Origin: a bacterium
Lineage (GTDB): Bacteria; UBA10199; DSSB01
DNA length: 17,113 nt
Assembly (NCBI GenBank): GCA_030426445.1
Contig: JAUHYS010000011.1
Coordinates: 1-17,113 of the forward strand
Reading direction: 5' to 3'
Positions 1 through 7,462 of this stretch are shown piece by piece (the first letter of the stretch is position 1; every line of letters begins with the position of its first letter). The notes below the pieces were generated by a model, which worked only from the letters and a program-made list of their open reading frames with translations, did not search any database and was not told where the DNA came from. The position numbers and the translations under genes were made by a program.

Positions 1-46
1 ATACTCGAAAAGTGCCAGGGGCTGCTTCCATGAGGGCAGGGTTGCA

Positions 47-1231
47 TCAAGGACACCCCCTTCGCTTAATAAAGCTTGGTTTCCAGTCTTTAAGTTCGGG
101 AATATCCGGAAAGGAACCCCGGCCAAAAAAGATATGTTGAGCCAGCTTTTTAAAGGGTTTTCGTTTGAGTATACTGAAGGCAAATTCTAAACTTTGAGAA
201 GTTTGCAATTGGTTAAAACTGTTTCGCATCCATTTTTTAGAAAAGAAACGGCTTTGAAAACGCTCGCCAGAGTATTCGGCTAAAATATGAACAGGGTCGC
301 GTTCTGGACAAGAAAAATATTTTGCAAGCGTTTGCACGGCAAATTCGGTGAGGCGCATACAAGGGTCTAAACCGCCTGCGGTTAAAGGCGAGACCGCTCC
401 AGCGGCATCTCCAACCAATAAGCCATGTGGGTTGGATATCTTATTTAAAATGCCCCCGACCGGGATGCGGCCTCCACGTCTTTCGGGTTTGATTTGTTGT
501 TTTAAGTTAAAATCTCTTTCGATCCGTTTGCTAAAAATATCTAAAGCAGATTTTGCTTGATAGTTTTTATCACGACCTCCCACCCCAACATGGATTTCTT
601 TTCCATCTTCGATCACCCAAGCTAAATAGCCAGGCGCTAAATGAGGTTCTAAGTAACAATGAAAGCTTGGTTTTTTATTTTTTAAATCTTTTGATTGAAT
701 TTGGTAAACATCTTCGACACCGACAATCCATTCTTGATTTTGACTTAGGTTAATTAAGCGTGCGACTTTAGAATGAACACCATCGGCACCGATAACCAGC
801 CTGCAGCGCATTTGCTCTTTGCCTGTTGGTGTCATGCAATCCAGCAATAAGTCACGACCAAATTTTTGAATATCCATCAGTTGATATTGCGGACACCAAA
901 TCATTCCACCTTTGATCGATTCGTTTAAAAAGTAGCGATAGATTTTTTTCATGTCTCCGACCGCAAATTCTTCATGCTTGCTTTCTAGGCTAAGTTTTTT
1001 TCCTTTGGGAGAATAAAGGTTTACGTGTGAAACGGGAGGACCTAGACTGCCTGGAGGAAAGTGATAATCCTGCAGAGTTTTTCTGACAAACACTCCAGTG
1101 GTATGAACCCGTTGATCAACTTGTGCTTTGCGATCGATTAACGCAACTTTAAGTCCACTGTTTTTTAGCAGCCGTGCGCATTGCAAACCAGCCAGTCCAG
1201 CTCCTACAATAATAATATCAAAACGTTCCAT
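47..1231 (-). CDS. FAD-dependent oxidoreductase, geranylgeranyl reductase-like
   Basis: This is a flavoprotein of about 394 residues. The N-terminal Rossmann motif GAGLAG (residues 10-15) binds FAD. A GADGVHS motif lies near residue 148, and GDAAGAVSPLTAGGLDP starts near 274; the last is the pattern of the geranylgeranyl reductase / p-hydroxybenzoate hydroxylase-like group. Family members reduce isoprenoid double bonds or hydroxylate aromatic substrates in the cytoplasm or at the membrane face; the substrate cannot be told here. The start at 1231 is chosen because AAGGGGATC lies just before it. An in-frame ATG 15 bases upstream (1246) lacks a ribosome site. The gene is divergent from the lipoprotein gene at 1406 and has no visible operon partner. 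Family assignment is solid, reaction unknown. Confidence 0.85.
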   Translation of the reverse strand: MERFDIIIVGAGLAGLQCARLLKNSGLKVALIDRKAQVDQRVHTTGVFVRKTLQDYHFPPGSLGPPVSHVNLYSPKGKKLSLESKHEEFAVGDMKKIYRYFLNESIKGGMIWCPQYQLMDIQKFGRDLLLDCMTPTGKEQMRCRLVIGADGVHSKVARLINLSQNQEWIVGVEDVYQIQSKDLKNKKPSFHCYLEPHLAPGYLAWVIEDGKEIHVGVGGRDKNYQAKSALDIFSKRIERDFNLKQQIKPERRGGRIPVGGILNKISNPHGLLVGDAAGAVSPLTAGGLDPCMRLTEFAVQTLAKYFSCPERDPVHILAEYSGERFQSRFFSKKWMRNSFNQLQTSQSLEFAFSILKRKPFKKLAQHIFFGRGSFPDIPELKDWKPSFIKRRGCP

Positions 1232-1405
1232 CGAGATCCCCTTCATAGAAAATGTTTTTATCTATGGTCTATTAGCAGCGATGAAAATGAAATGAGTATG
1301 AAGGATTGGGGAAAAGGAGGTGAAGTCGTTGACGTATGAGTTGAGAGGGGCTTATTTATATAAGCTAGAGGGTAAAGAAGAGGGGACAAGAGAAAGAAAA
1401 AAACT

Positions 1406-2659
1406 ATGAAAACAAATTCATCTCATCTAAAAAATAGATTCCCCCAATGGATGATAACAATCTTCTTTGTATTTACCATAACATTAAGCTGTCAATCCTC
1501 TCGCTCACAATCGAATCCTGATTCCCCACAATCCGTTCAATCAAATGCGCAAACACAGACTAAAATCTCCATCCAAGATTATTTAGACCCATTATTAGCA
1601 GACGGTTTTGACTTTCCTTTTGGAGATAAAAACGGTGGAGGAACTTACACCGACTCTTCAGGTAAGACGCATCGCGGTTGGTATATTGCAACTAAAATGG
1701 CCAAGGAATATTCACTGGGCATTCATCCCGGTGAAGACTGGAACGGCAACGGTGGGGGTAATACCGATTTAGGTCAGCCTATTTACGCGACGGCTAAGGG
1801 TATTGTCCTGCATGCAGAAAATTATTCCAGCCCTTGGGGAAAGACAGTTGTGATAGAACACCGTTATATTGAGAATGCTCATATCAAAAAAGTTTATAGT
1901 GTCTATGCTCACTTAGATAAGATGTTGGTTAAAAAAGGCGAGACTCTTAACAGAGGACAAAAGTTGGGAACCATCGGGACTGGGGAAGGAGCCCATCTCG
2001 CGCATTTGCATTTTGAAATGCGTAAGCCTTCCATCGCTTCTTACGAACCGACTTATTGGCCAAGTTCTCATGGCAGATCCGTCGAGTGGGTGAAAGAACA
2101 TTATTATGTTCCCTCAAAATTTATCAAACAACATCGCAAAACCCCTATTCCCAGTAAAATCAAAAAAATGATTGTCGCGGTTAAGCATCAATACAAAATC
2201 TATTTATTAAAAAACGGAAAGATTTATAAAGAGCACGACATGGCCCTCAGTCAATCGCCCTTGGGCCATAAACAAAAAGAAGGGGACAATAAACTGCCCG
2301 AGGGTGCATATAAGATTATTCAAAAATCTAAAGCTCCTTTTGGGGGTTCTTATGCAGCTTATTTCGGTCCACGTTGGATGCGTATCAGCTATCCTAATGT
2401 TTATGATGCTAAAGCTGGCCTAAAAAGAAAGGTCATTAGCGAAGCCCAATATAAACAAATTAAAGCTGCCCACGCTAAAGGAAGCGAACCCAATAAACAC
2501 ACTGCACTCGGCGGTGGCATTGGCATCCATGGCTGGAACGGCGACTGGCCGGAGAACTCCAAACACCTTACTTGGGGCTGCATCAGTATGCGTAATCAGG
2601 ATCTACCAAAATTTTACGATGAGGTAGATTTACAAACGCCGATTTATATTGTGCCTTGA
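1406..2659 (+). CDS. Lipoprotein with M23 endopeptidase and L,D-transpeptidase (YkuD) domains
   Basis: The 417-residue protein begins with a hydrophobic signal ending in the lipobox ITLSC (Cys29), so it should be a lipoprotein. A low-complexity Ser/Gln linker follows to about residue 52. Residues about 105-205 are a LytM/M23 metallo-endopeptidase domain: HPGED gives the zinc ligands His107 and Asp111, and AHLHFE gives the HxH pair His200/His202. Residues about 252-417 are a YkuD L,D-transpeptidase domain with GIHGWNG (His375) and TWGCISMRN (catalytic Cys392). The first domain family cuts peptidoglycan cross-bridges; the second forms 3-3 cross-links or attaches proteins to wall peptides. The ribosome site is a weak AGAGGGGAC about 20 bases upstream. 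The gene stands alone and is convergent with the GST gene. Domain calls are firm; both active sites look intact. Confidence 0.9.
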   Translation: MKTNSSHLKNRFPQWMITIFFVFTITLSCQSSRSQSNPDSPQSVQSNAQTQTKISIQDYLDPLLADGFDFPFGDKNGGGTYTDSSGKTHRGWYIATKMAKEYSLGIHPGEDWNGNGGGNTDLGQPIYATAKGIVLHAENYSSPWGKTVVIEHRYIENAHIKKVYSVYAHLDKMLVKKGETLNRGQKLGTIGTGEGAHLAHLHFEMRKPSIASYEPTYWPSSHGRSVEWVKEHYYVPSKFIKQHRKTPIPSKIKKMIVAVKHQYKIYLLKNGKIYKEHDMALSQSPLGHKQKEGDNKLPEGAYKIIQKSKAPFGGSYAAYFGPRWMRISYPNVYDAKAGLKRKVISEAQYKQIKAAHAKGSEPNKHTALGGGIGIHGWNGDWPENSKHLTWGCISMRNQDLPKFYDEVDLQTPIYIVP

Positions 2660-2673
2660 GTTTGCTGATTTTT

Positions 2674-3387
2674 TCATCCTTTCACATCCTTCTTAAATCT
2701 AGCCGCATTTTCTGCTTCTAACTTTTTAATGTCACCTTTGCCAAAAAAAGCAGGAAAGGGTTTGGGAATGGTAAGTGCTTTTTGAGTGAGTGGCCTTTGA
2801 TCAATCTCTTCAAACCAGCGATTTAAATGGTCCAAACCTTCAGTGGAGACCGTGGCCCAATAATAAGACCTTGCCCAAGGGTAGGTCGCGATGTCGGCAA
2901 TACTATATTCATTTCCAACTAAAAACTTTCTGCCATCTAGTCTTTTATTAAGGACTTCCAATAATCGTCGAGATTCATTCACGTATCTTTTAGTTGAGAA
3001 TTCCTCGACATTACCATTGGGAGCCGCGATTCTTTGAAAGTACATAGCTTGCCCCATCATGGGACCAATGCCTGCCATTTGAAACATCAACCATTGCAGG
3101 GTTTCAGACTTTTCCTTGGGGTCATTAGATAAGAAGCGATTATATTTTTCAGCGAGATACCAAAGAATGGCCCCTGACTCAAAAACCACAAAGTCATCAT
3201 TTGAATGATCAACAATGGTTGGGATGCGTCCATTGAGGTTGAGTTTCATATACCATTCAGACTTTTGTTCTTTTTTTGAAAAATCAATAAAAGTTAATTC
3301 GTATTCGATTTTGGCTTCTTCCAAAAAGATAACTGGCTTCCAGCCATTCATGGTTGATGCGGTATAAAGGTGAATTTCTTTTTTCAT
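2674..3387 (-). CDS. Glutathione S-transferase family protein, nu-class-like
   Basis: The 237-residue protein has an N-terminal thioredoxin-fold domain. It shows TASTMNGWKP (residues 9-18), NGRIPTIVD with the cis-proline (52-60) and ESGAILWYLAEKY (70-82), the glutathione-binding Glu-Ser pair. An all-helical C-terminal domain follows, with GNEYSIADIATYPW. The TxN-type active-site stretch near residues 12-14 resembles the YfcG/YghU group, whose members act as disulfide-bond reductases and glutathione-dependent peroxidases in the cytoplasm. A GGA lies 9 bases before the ATG. It is followed convergently by the wall-lipoprotein gene with a 14-base gap. The family is secure; the YfcG-like subgroup is inferred from motif spacing. 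Confidence 0.88.
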   Translation of the reverse strand: MKKEIHLYTASTMNGWKPVIFLEEAKIEYELTFIDFSKKEQKSEWYMKLNLNGRIPTIVDHSNDDFVVFESGAILWYLAEKYNRFLSNDPKEKSETLQWLMFQMAGIGPMMGQAMYFQRIAAPNGNVEEFSTKRYVNESRRLLEVLNKRLDGRKFLVGNEYSIADIATYPWARSYYWATVSTEGLDHLNRWFEEIDQRPLTQKALTIPKPFPAFFGKGDIKKLEAENAARFKKDVKG

Positions 3388-3469
3388 AATTTTTCCATTC
3401 TATTTTTTGACGAATGATTTTGTTCATAGTGCAGTTGTTTGTGTTATTAAAAAGAAAGCGAAAAACCAC

Positions 3470-3528
3470 TGTTATCCTGAGCGTAGTGATTTTAATAAGG
3501 GAGATTCTTCGCTCCGCTCAGAATGACA
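3470..3528. repeat. REP-like imperfect inverted repeat
   Basis: Arms TGTTATCCTGAGCGTAGTGA (3470-3489) and TCGCTCCGCTCAGAATGACA (3509-3528) pair at 16 of 20 positions around a 19-base spacer. The arm resembles the widespread TGTCATTCTGAGCGAAG interspersed palindrome known from many genomes. It sits in the 190-base gap between the GST and mdaB-like genes, both on the minus strand, where it could form an RNA hairpin in a read-through transcript. No second copy was seen in this window. Confidence 0.65.
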
Positions 3529-3577
3529 TCGTTTACATTATCGCCTTCACGCGGTGACAATATTTATTCTTAAAAAA

Positions 3578-4168
3578 CTACGCAGCAAAAATGTTACTAA
3601 GATGATTTTCCAATCTTTTAAAGTCGTTTTCTATGTTAGGGTTTTTGACGACATCGTAACAAACAAAGCTTGGTAGTGCTTTCATGCCAAAAAATCTAAA
3701 GTTCATATGTTGAGGAAAAAACAAATCATCGACGCTCTTTCCCTGAAATAAATATTCTTCTTTGTCATTAAAGGCCTCTTCCGGTGCATTAAAAGTTAAT
3801 GAGAGCATATACTTGGTATCTGTTAAGACGCCCCCAGAACCATAATTTTTTTTAGGAGCTTCTTTGCTGCGGCCATCATTTTCACAAAGCTTTCCAAGCA
3901 TGCCGGCTGTGTATACTTCATCCATATATTTTTTAAAACTCCAAGGCACTCCCATCCAATTTACAGGTGTTTGTAAAATAACCAAATCGGCCCAAACATG
4001 TTTTTCGATTTCTTCATCGATATTCCAATCATCTTTCATGGTCGTGCTCTTGATTTCGTAACCTTGATGGCTTAAAAAAACGCTAATCTTTTCAGCTAAT
4101 GCCTTATTTAATTGGCCTTTTGCAAAAGGGTATTCTTGATGGGCGTTAATGATTAGTGCTTTATTCAT
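3578..4168 (-). CDS. mdaB: NAD(P)H:quinone oxidoreductase, MdaB type
   Basis: The 196-residue flavodoxin-fold protein is close to the length of E. coli MdaB (193). It starts with ALIINAHQEYPFAKGQLN, the phosphate-binding loop for the flavin. QTPVNWMGVPWSFKKYMDEV follows at residues 66-85, then GKLCENDGRS and YGSGGVLTDTKYMLSLTFNAP, all typical of the MdaB subgroup. These cytoplasmic FAD enzymes reduce quinones by two electrons, sparing the cell semiquinone radicals. GGAG lies 6-9 bases before the ATG. It is divergent from an HxlR-type regulator across 97 bases, a classic pairing in which the regulator senses electrophiles or quinones and controls the reductase. Confidence 0.9.
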   Translation of the reverse strand: MNKALIINAHQEYPFAKGQLNKALAEKISVFLSHQGYEIKSTTMKDDWNIDEEIEKHVWADLVILQTPVNWMGVPWSFKKYMDEVYTAGMLGKLCENDGRSKEAPKKNYGSGGVLTDTKYMLSLTFNAPEEAFNDKEEYLFQGKSVDDLFFPQHMNFRFFGMKALPSFVCYDVVKNPNIENDFKRLENHLSNIFAA

Positions 4169-4205
4169 TTTTATTCTCCGTTTGATTAAAGTTCCTTTAA
4201 GTAGT

Positions 4206-4233
4206 AATATAAACTATAGGTATAATATATCAA
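4206..4233 (-). promoter_or_regulatory. Candidate promoter for the mdaB-like gene
   Basis: On the minus strand TTGATA (4233-4228) and TATATT (4211-4206) are 16 bases apart, and the start codon is 37 bases further on. The AT-rich stretch between the divergent genes is also where the HxlR regulator would be expected to bind. No clean palindrome decides the operator. Confidence 0.4.
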
Positions 4234-4265
4234 CCAGTTTACTTTTAGTAATCTAAAGGTTTTTT

Positions 4266-4631
4266 ATGGTAAAAATTGATAAACGAATTGAAAGCAATAA
4301 AAAAAGAAAAAAACTTATCTTAAATTCTTGTGAAGAACCCTGCCCCATTGAGCGTGGAATGAGACTGATTGGTGGCAAGTGGAAAGGCTCTATTTTATGG
4401 CACTTAAAAGACGGTCCGCTTCGCTTTAATGAGATTGCAAGACAGCTCAGTGGTGCCAGTAAAAAAATTATCAACGAACGCCTCAAAGAAATGGAAAGCC
4501 AAGGACTAATCTCTCGAATGGTTATTAGCGAGCGGCCGATTGCGGTTTCTTATGAGCTGACAAAATTTGGAAAATCAGCTTTAATGATTTTAGAAGATCT
4601 CAAGCTTTGGTCAGAAAAAAATCGTATTTAG
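4266..4631 (+). CDS. HxlR family winged-helix transcriptional regulator
   Basis: The 121-residue protein carries the full HxlR signature: CPIERGMRLIGGKWKGSILWHL (Cys26 to residue 47), LRFNEIARQLSGASKKIINERLKEME in the recognition region, and a wing followed by YELTKFGKSA. Cys22 and Cys26 sit just before the winged helix. In characterised relatives such as YodB and HypR a cysteine in this position senses quinones or diamide. The lysine-rich first 16 residues are an extension. AAAGG lies 6 bases before the ATG. It is divergent from the MdaB-type reductase, its most likely target. Its 3' end is convergent with the cysteine-rich gene, with 31 bases between the stop codons when that gene is read in its corrected frame. 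Confidence 0.9.
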   Translation: MVKIDKRIESNKKRKKLILNSCEEPCPIERGMRLIGGKWKGSILWHLKDGPLRFNEIARQLSGASKKIINERLKEMESQGLISRMVISERPIAVSYELTKFGKSALMILEDLKLWSEKNRI

Positions 4632-4662
4632 TTTTTTTGCAGAATAATAAAACCTTCCATGA

Positions 4663-5054
4663 TTAATCCACACGAAGAGTTGTGAGCACTTTGCCTTTTT
4701 CGATATAAGTATAACAACCGCAGGGGTCATTATCAGCTTTGCATTGTCCAATGATGGTTTTTTTCTTCGATGAGGGTGTTTAAATTTATTTTTTAAAGGT
4801 TTGGAAGGCTTTGAAATTAGGCTTTTAACTACGCAACTATTTTGACAATCCGAGGAGCTTCGGCAAGGTTTGCCTGCATCGGGATTTGTTATGATACACA
4901 AAAAACCAATTGAGCAAACTTCTTTCAATGATCCACCTTTTTGTTGACATTCGTAGATTTGCTCTTCCTCTTCATCAATTTCTATGTATCCAGATGCTGG
5001 ATTTGCAATTAAACAGCAGGAAAAAATAATGAAATAAAATTTAAAATTTTTCAT
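4663..5054 (-). pseudogene. Cysteine-rich secreted protein, interrupted or recoded at an A7 run
   Basis: Reading from 5054, residues 1-21 are a signal peptide. A domain with regularly placed cysteines follows (C36, C47, C53, C64, C70, C74), containing GFLCIITNPDAGKPCRSSSDC. At residues 97-99 the frame crosses a run of seven A (plus-strand T, 4758-4764). In the annotated frame it then becomes unlike the first half, runs on to 4611 and overlaps the HxlR gene. A -1 shift at the A run instead gives GQCKADNDPCGCYTY and ends at a stop at 4663, adding cysteines and making a compact protein of about 130 residues. The family is unrecognised. The break may be a sequencing or real 1-base deletion, or -1 frameshifting at A_AAA_AAA. 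There is no clear ribosome site. Confidence 0.65.
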
Positions 5055-5107
5055 AGAGGTTTTTTGAAGAGTATTAAGTCAGATTTTTTTGTACAATTTT
5101 AGATTTA

Positions 5108-5132
5108 AAAAATGGAGGCGGCGGGAATCGAA
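5108..5132. repeat. Candidate left attachment site (att)
   Basis: AAAAATGG, an extra A, then GGCGGCGGGAATCGAA (5117-5132) recurs at 14422-14445 without the extra A. The shared 16-base core lies in the acceptor and T arm of the tmRNA fragment, the usual target of tyrosine recombinases. Confidence 0.6.
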
Positions 5133-5159
5133 CCCGAGGCGGAAACTTCTAAGTCTCAG
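5113..5159 (-). ncRNA. ssrA: tmRNA (ssrA) 3'-end fragment
   Basis: Read on the minus strand, the fragment holds a T arm CGGGTTCGATTCCCG and an acceptor-strand end CGCCTCCA. A preceding GAGACTTAGAAGTTTCCG resembles the helix-2 strand of bacterial tmRNA. The 3' CCA is not encoded (TTT follows). Going further into the element, no tRNA-like 5' half, tag reading frame or pseudoknot region can be found, so this is a remnant left at an integration junction rather than a working gene. An unusual tRNA 3' end is the alternative. Confidence 0.65.
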
Positions 5160-5430
5160 AAAAATAAAAAGAAACGGAAAGCTTAGTGTCCTAGTGGTGC
5201 CATGGGTGGAGAAGTTTAAATAATCTACTTTATCATTCTATTGCTTAATATGATTTTAAAATTATCCAATAATATGTAGCAAGGGTGTTTTTTAAGATGC
5301 CCAATTGTCATCTTGAAGGGTTAGGACAGTACTTATTCCAAAATAAAGAATTAAAAAGTTTTTTACCTCAAGTCTCCTCATAGATAGACAGTCATTTTCA
5401 GTTGATTTTTTTAATCAAATAGCTAAAACT
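5160..5430. other. Non-coding stretch left of the abiE operon
   Basis: No convincing gene is seen between the tmRNA remnant and abiEi. A weak hairpin (AAGATG 5294-5299 with CATCTT 5309-5314) is present. TTGATT (5402-5407) and TAAAAC (5424-5429), 16 bases apart, form a weak candidate promoter for the abiE genes. In frame with the integrase end at the other att site, bases 5125-5223 are open; see the findings. Confidence 0.4.
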
Positions 5431-5459
5431 ATTCCCTAAAACTACTAGTTTTAGGGAAT
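5431..5459. promoter_or_regulatory. Perfect palindrome before abiEi: operator or attenuator
   Basis: ATTCCCTAAAACT (5431-5443) pairs perfectly with AGTTTTAGGGAAT (5447-5459) around ACT, 10 bases before the abiEi ATG. A further direct copy of CTAAAACT lies at 5423-5430. AbiEi antitoxins are known to repress their own operon by binding inverted repeats at the promoter, which fits. The right arm also holds the only SD-like AGGGA and is followed by TTTTT, so an RNA hairpin that ends transcription or hides the ribosome site is equally possible. Confidence 0.6.
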
Positions 5460-5469
5460 TTTTATTAAT

Positions 5470-6081
5470 ATGAAACATAAGGAATCTATTGTAAATACTA
5501 TAAAAAATAGAATTTATGGCCACGGTAGGGGTTGGTGTTTTACTATAGATCATTTTTCAGATCTTCATAATAATGAAAGTGTCAAAAAAAGTCTCCAACT
5601 CTTGAGTCAAAAAGGCATTATTCGAAGATTAGCAAGAGGCATTTATGATTATCCAAAACATAATGCCGAACTTGGCCTGCTTTCACCAAATATTTATTGT
5701 GTTGCCAAAGCTATTTCCGAAAGAGATTGTGTTCGCATCCAAGCTTCGGGAGCCTATGCAGCTAACCTTATGGGTTTCTCCGAGCAAGTTCCGGCAAAAG
5801 TTGTGTTTGTCACAGAAGGTGTTGCTAAAAAAGTTAGAATAGGAAAATTAGAAATTCTTTTCCAACGAGCTTCCCCCAAAAGTATGGTCATGGCAGGCAC
5901 AGAAATGGGGCTGATCATTCAAGCTTTAAGACATATTGGTAGCAAACGCGTTGATTCTAAAATAAAGAAAACTCTCAAACAGCGCTTAATAAAAGTTAGT
6001 CCCAAAGAATTTGAAAAAGCACTAAAATATTCTCCTATTTGGATTCGAGAATTGTTTTTGGAGCTAAGGAAACCAACATGA
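5470..6081 (+). CDS. abiEi: AbiEi family antitoxin (type IV toxin-antitoxin)
   Basis: The 203-residue protein starts with a winged-helix region of which SLQLLSQKGIIRRLARGIYDYP (41-62) is the characteristic part. AISERDCVRIQASGAYAANLMGFSEQVP and VVFVTEG follow, matching the AbiEi / DUF6088 antitoxin family. The antitoxin counters its partner without a stable protein complex and represses the operon. Its stop overlaps the toxin start (ATGA), so the two are translationally coupled. The nearest SD-like AGGGA is 12 bases from the ATG, inside the upstream palindrome. AbiE systems were first known as abortive-infection phage defence and also stabilise mobile elements, which suits the location. Confidence 0.88.
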   Translation: MKHKESIVNTIKNRIYGHGRGWCFTIDHFSDLHNNESVKKSLQLLSQKGIIRRLARGIYDYPKHNAELGLLSPNIYCVAKAISERDCVRIQASGAYAANLMGFSEQVPAKVVFVTEGVAKKVRIGKLEILFQRASPKSMVMAGTEMGLIIQALRHIGSKRVDSKIKKTLKQRLIKVSPKEFEKALKYSPIWIRELFLELRKPT

Positions 6082-7097
6082 AAAAGTTTCACCTACTTTC
6101 AGCAGAAGAGCGCCAGACTTTTCTTCAAGAAGTATCCTTCAAAACAGGAATGCAACCTGCAATTATCGAAAAAGACTATTGGGTGGTTTGGATATTATGG
6201 TTGCTGTTTAATCAAGAAAAACTCAAATCCTCTTTGACTTTTAAAGGAGGAACTTCATTATCAAAGGTCTATGGGTTGATTCAAAGATTTTCAGAGGACG
6301 TCGACTTGTCGATTGAAAAATCATTCTTGGGCATGCCTGAGGAACAGCTACCAGAAAATGCTTCTAGCCGGAAAAAAAGAGCTAAGTCCCTTAAAGATCT
6401 TTCAATGGCCTGTAAAGACTATGTTCAAAATGTACTTTTAAATGCTTTAAAAAAGCAGATTGCTTATCTTCTCGAAGGAGCTAGCGACTGGACTTTAAGA
6501 ATTGATGAAAATGACCCTGATGGACAAACGCTTTTATTTTCTTATCCAACTCTGAGTTCAAATAAAAATGAGTATATAGAAAAATCAGTCAAAATCGAAA
6601 TGGGTGCACGATCTGAGCACTGGCCAGTTAGTCAGAAAAAAATCTCTAGCTATCTCAAAGAAAATTTAAATAGCATTATTGAAGAACCTGAATTTAAAGT
6701 CACAGTACTTAATGCTGAGAGGACCTTTTGGGAAAAAGCCACTATCCTGCATCAATACGCCCATATCCCTGAAACAAAACCTATTAAGCTACGCCACTCA
6801 CGGCACTATTATGACTTTTATCAATTACTCAACTCTCCAGTTAAAGCTTTGGCATTAACTAACTCAGATCTTTTGGAAAAAGTTGCCCGGCATAAAGAAA
6901 TATATTTTCATTCTAGCTGGGCAAATTATTCTTCAGCAATAAAAGGCAGCCTCAAGCTTATACCTCCTGAAAGAATTGCCGATGATTTAAAAAATGATTA
7001 CCGTTTGATGAAGGTGATGTTTTTTGAAGAACCCGTAGAATGGGAAGTGATCATGAAGACCATCAAAACTTTTGAGAGAGAATTTAATGAGCTCTGA
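6078..7097 (+). CDS. abiEii: AbiEii family nucleotidyltransferase toxin
   Basis: The 339-residue protein has the DNA-polymerase-beta-like nucleotidyltransferase fold of AbiEii/AbiGii toxins. FKGGTSLSK (55-63) is the GGTS motif, SEDVDLSI (72-79) carries the metal-binding Asp74 and Asp76, ERTFWEKATILHQ (214-226) holds the conserved Lys, and RHYYDFYQLL (242-251) is the C-terminal motif. Related toxins such as MenT add nucleotides to tRNA acceptor ends and stop translation. The start is set by AAGGA 7 bases before the ATG and the 4-base overlap with abiEi; an in-frame ATG at 6039 lies within the antitoxin gene and is unlikely. All active-site motifs look intact, so the toxin is probably functional. 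Confidence 0.9.
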   Translation: MKKFHLLSAEERQTFLQEVSFKTGMQPAIIEKDYWVVWILWLLFNQEKLKSSLTFKGGTSLSKVYGLIQRFSEDVDLSIEKSFLGMPEEQLPENASSRKKRAKSLKDLSMACKDYVQNVLLNALKKQIAYLLEGASDWTLRIDENDPDGQTLLFSYPTLSSNKNEYIEKSVKIEMGARSEHWPVSQKKISSYLKENLNSIIEEPEFKVTVLNAERTFWEKATILHQYAHIPETKPIKLRHSRHYYDFYQLLNSPVKALALTNSDLLEKVARHKEIYFHSSWANYSSAIKGSLKLIPPERIADDLKNDYRLMKVMFFEEPVEWEVIMKTIKTFEREFNEL

Positions 7098-7392
7098 CAT
7101 CGATAATTTTTTGATAAAAACTAATAGCGTACTCTATAAATCGCATGTTCCTAAACTGTCTAATGAAATCAAGGTAATTAGGCAGTAGGTTACTGCCTAA
7201 AGAAACAACTTTAGCTCCCCAACCTTCTTGGTTTCGACGCTCCAAAATCTCACGTCCAATGTCATGATAAAGCCTAATTTGGTCTTCACTAGCTGCTAAA
7301 ATACTCCGTTGTCGCGCACCACGAATGCGTTGCTTAAGATTTTTAAGCCAGTCAATATAGTCGGCTGGAAGGGTTATGAGAGGTTTATTCAT
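7084..7392 (-). pseudogene. Truncated DUF1016 (YhcG-like) N-terminal domain
   Basis: From the Met at 7392 the product begins with YIDWLKNLKQRIRGARQRSI, then LYHDIGREILERRNQEGWGAKVV. The latter matches the DUF1016 N-terminal domain found before a PD-(D/E)XK nuclease domain in YhcG-like proteins. After GWGAKVV the match degrades: the expected block before the RN-L-x-YMR motif is shortened, and only a weak RNMRFIEYA trace remains. The frame ends at 7084, inside the 3' end of abiEii on the other strand. The whole nuclease domain is missing, so this is a remnant. An upstream in-frame start at 7431 is possible but has no ribosome site. Confidence 0.7.
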
Positions 7393-7462
7393 GTTATACA
7401 GCTTCTTAATAGAACTGATGCGGCAAGCCACTGAAATAATAGCGTCCAGATTGTATTTTTAT

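Noticed and set aside
348..753. Open frames on the plus strand within the flavoprotein gene
   Set aside because: They lie opposite strong coding sequence, have no family likeness and no ribosome site.
1350..1365. GCTTAT-TTAT-ATAAGC small inverted repeat before the lipoprotein gene
   Set aside because: A 6-bp arm in AT-rich DNA with no regulator nearby is too weak to call an operator.
5160..5430. A complete or two-piece tmRNA reading right from the 3' fragment
   Set aside because: No tRNA-like 5' half, tag frame or pseudoknot series is visible. Only the 3' end is supported.
7084..7392. A functional YhcG-type nuclease or defence gene
   Set aside because: The PD-(D/E)XK domain is absent and the end of the N-terminal domain is degraded.
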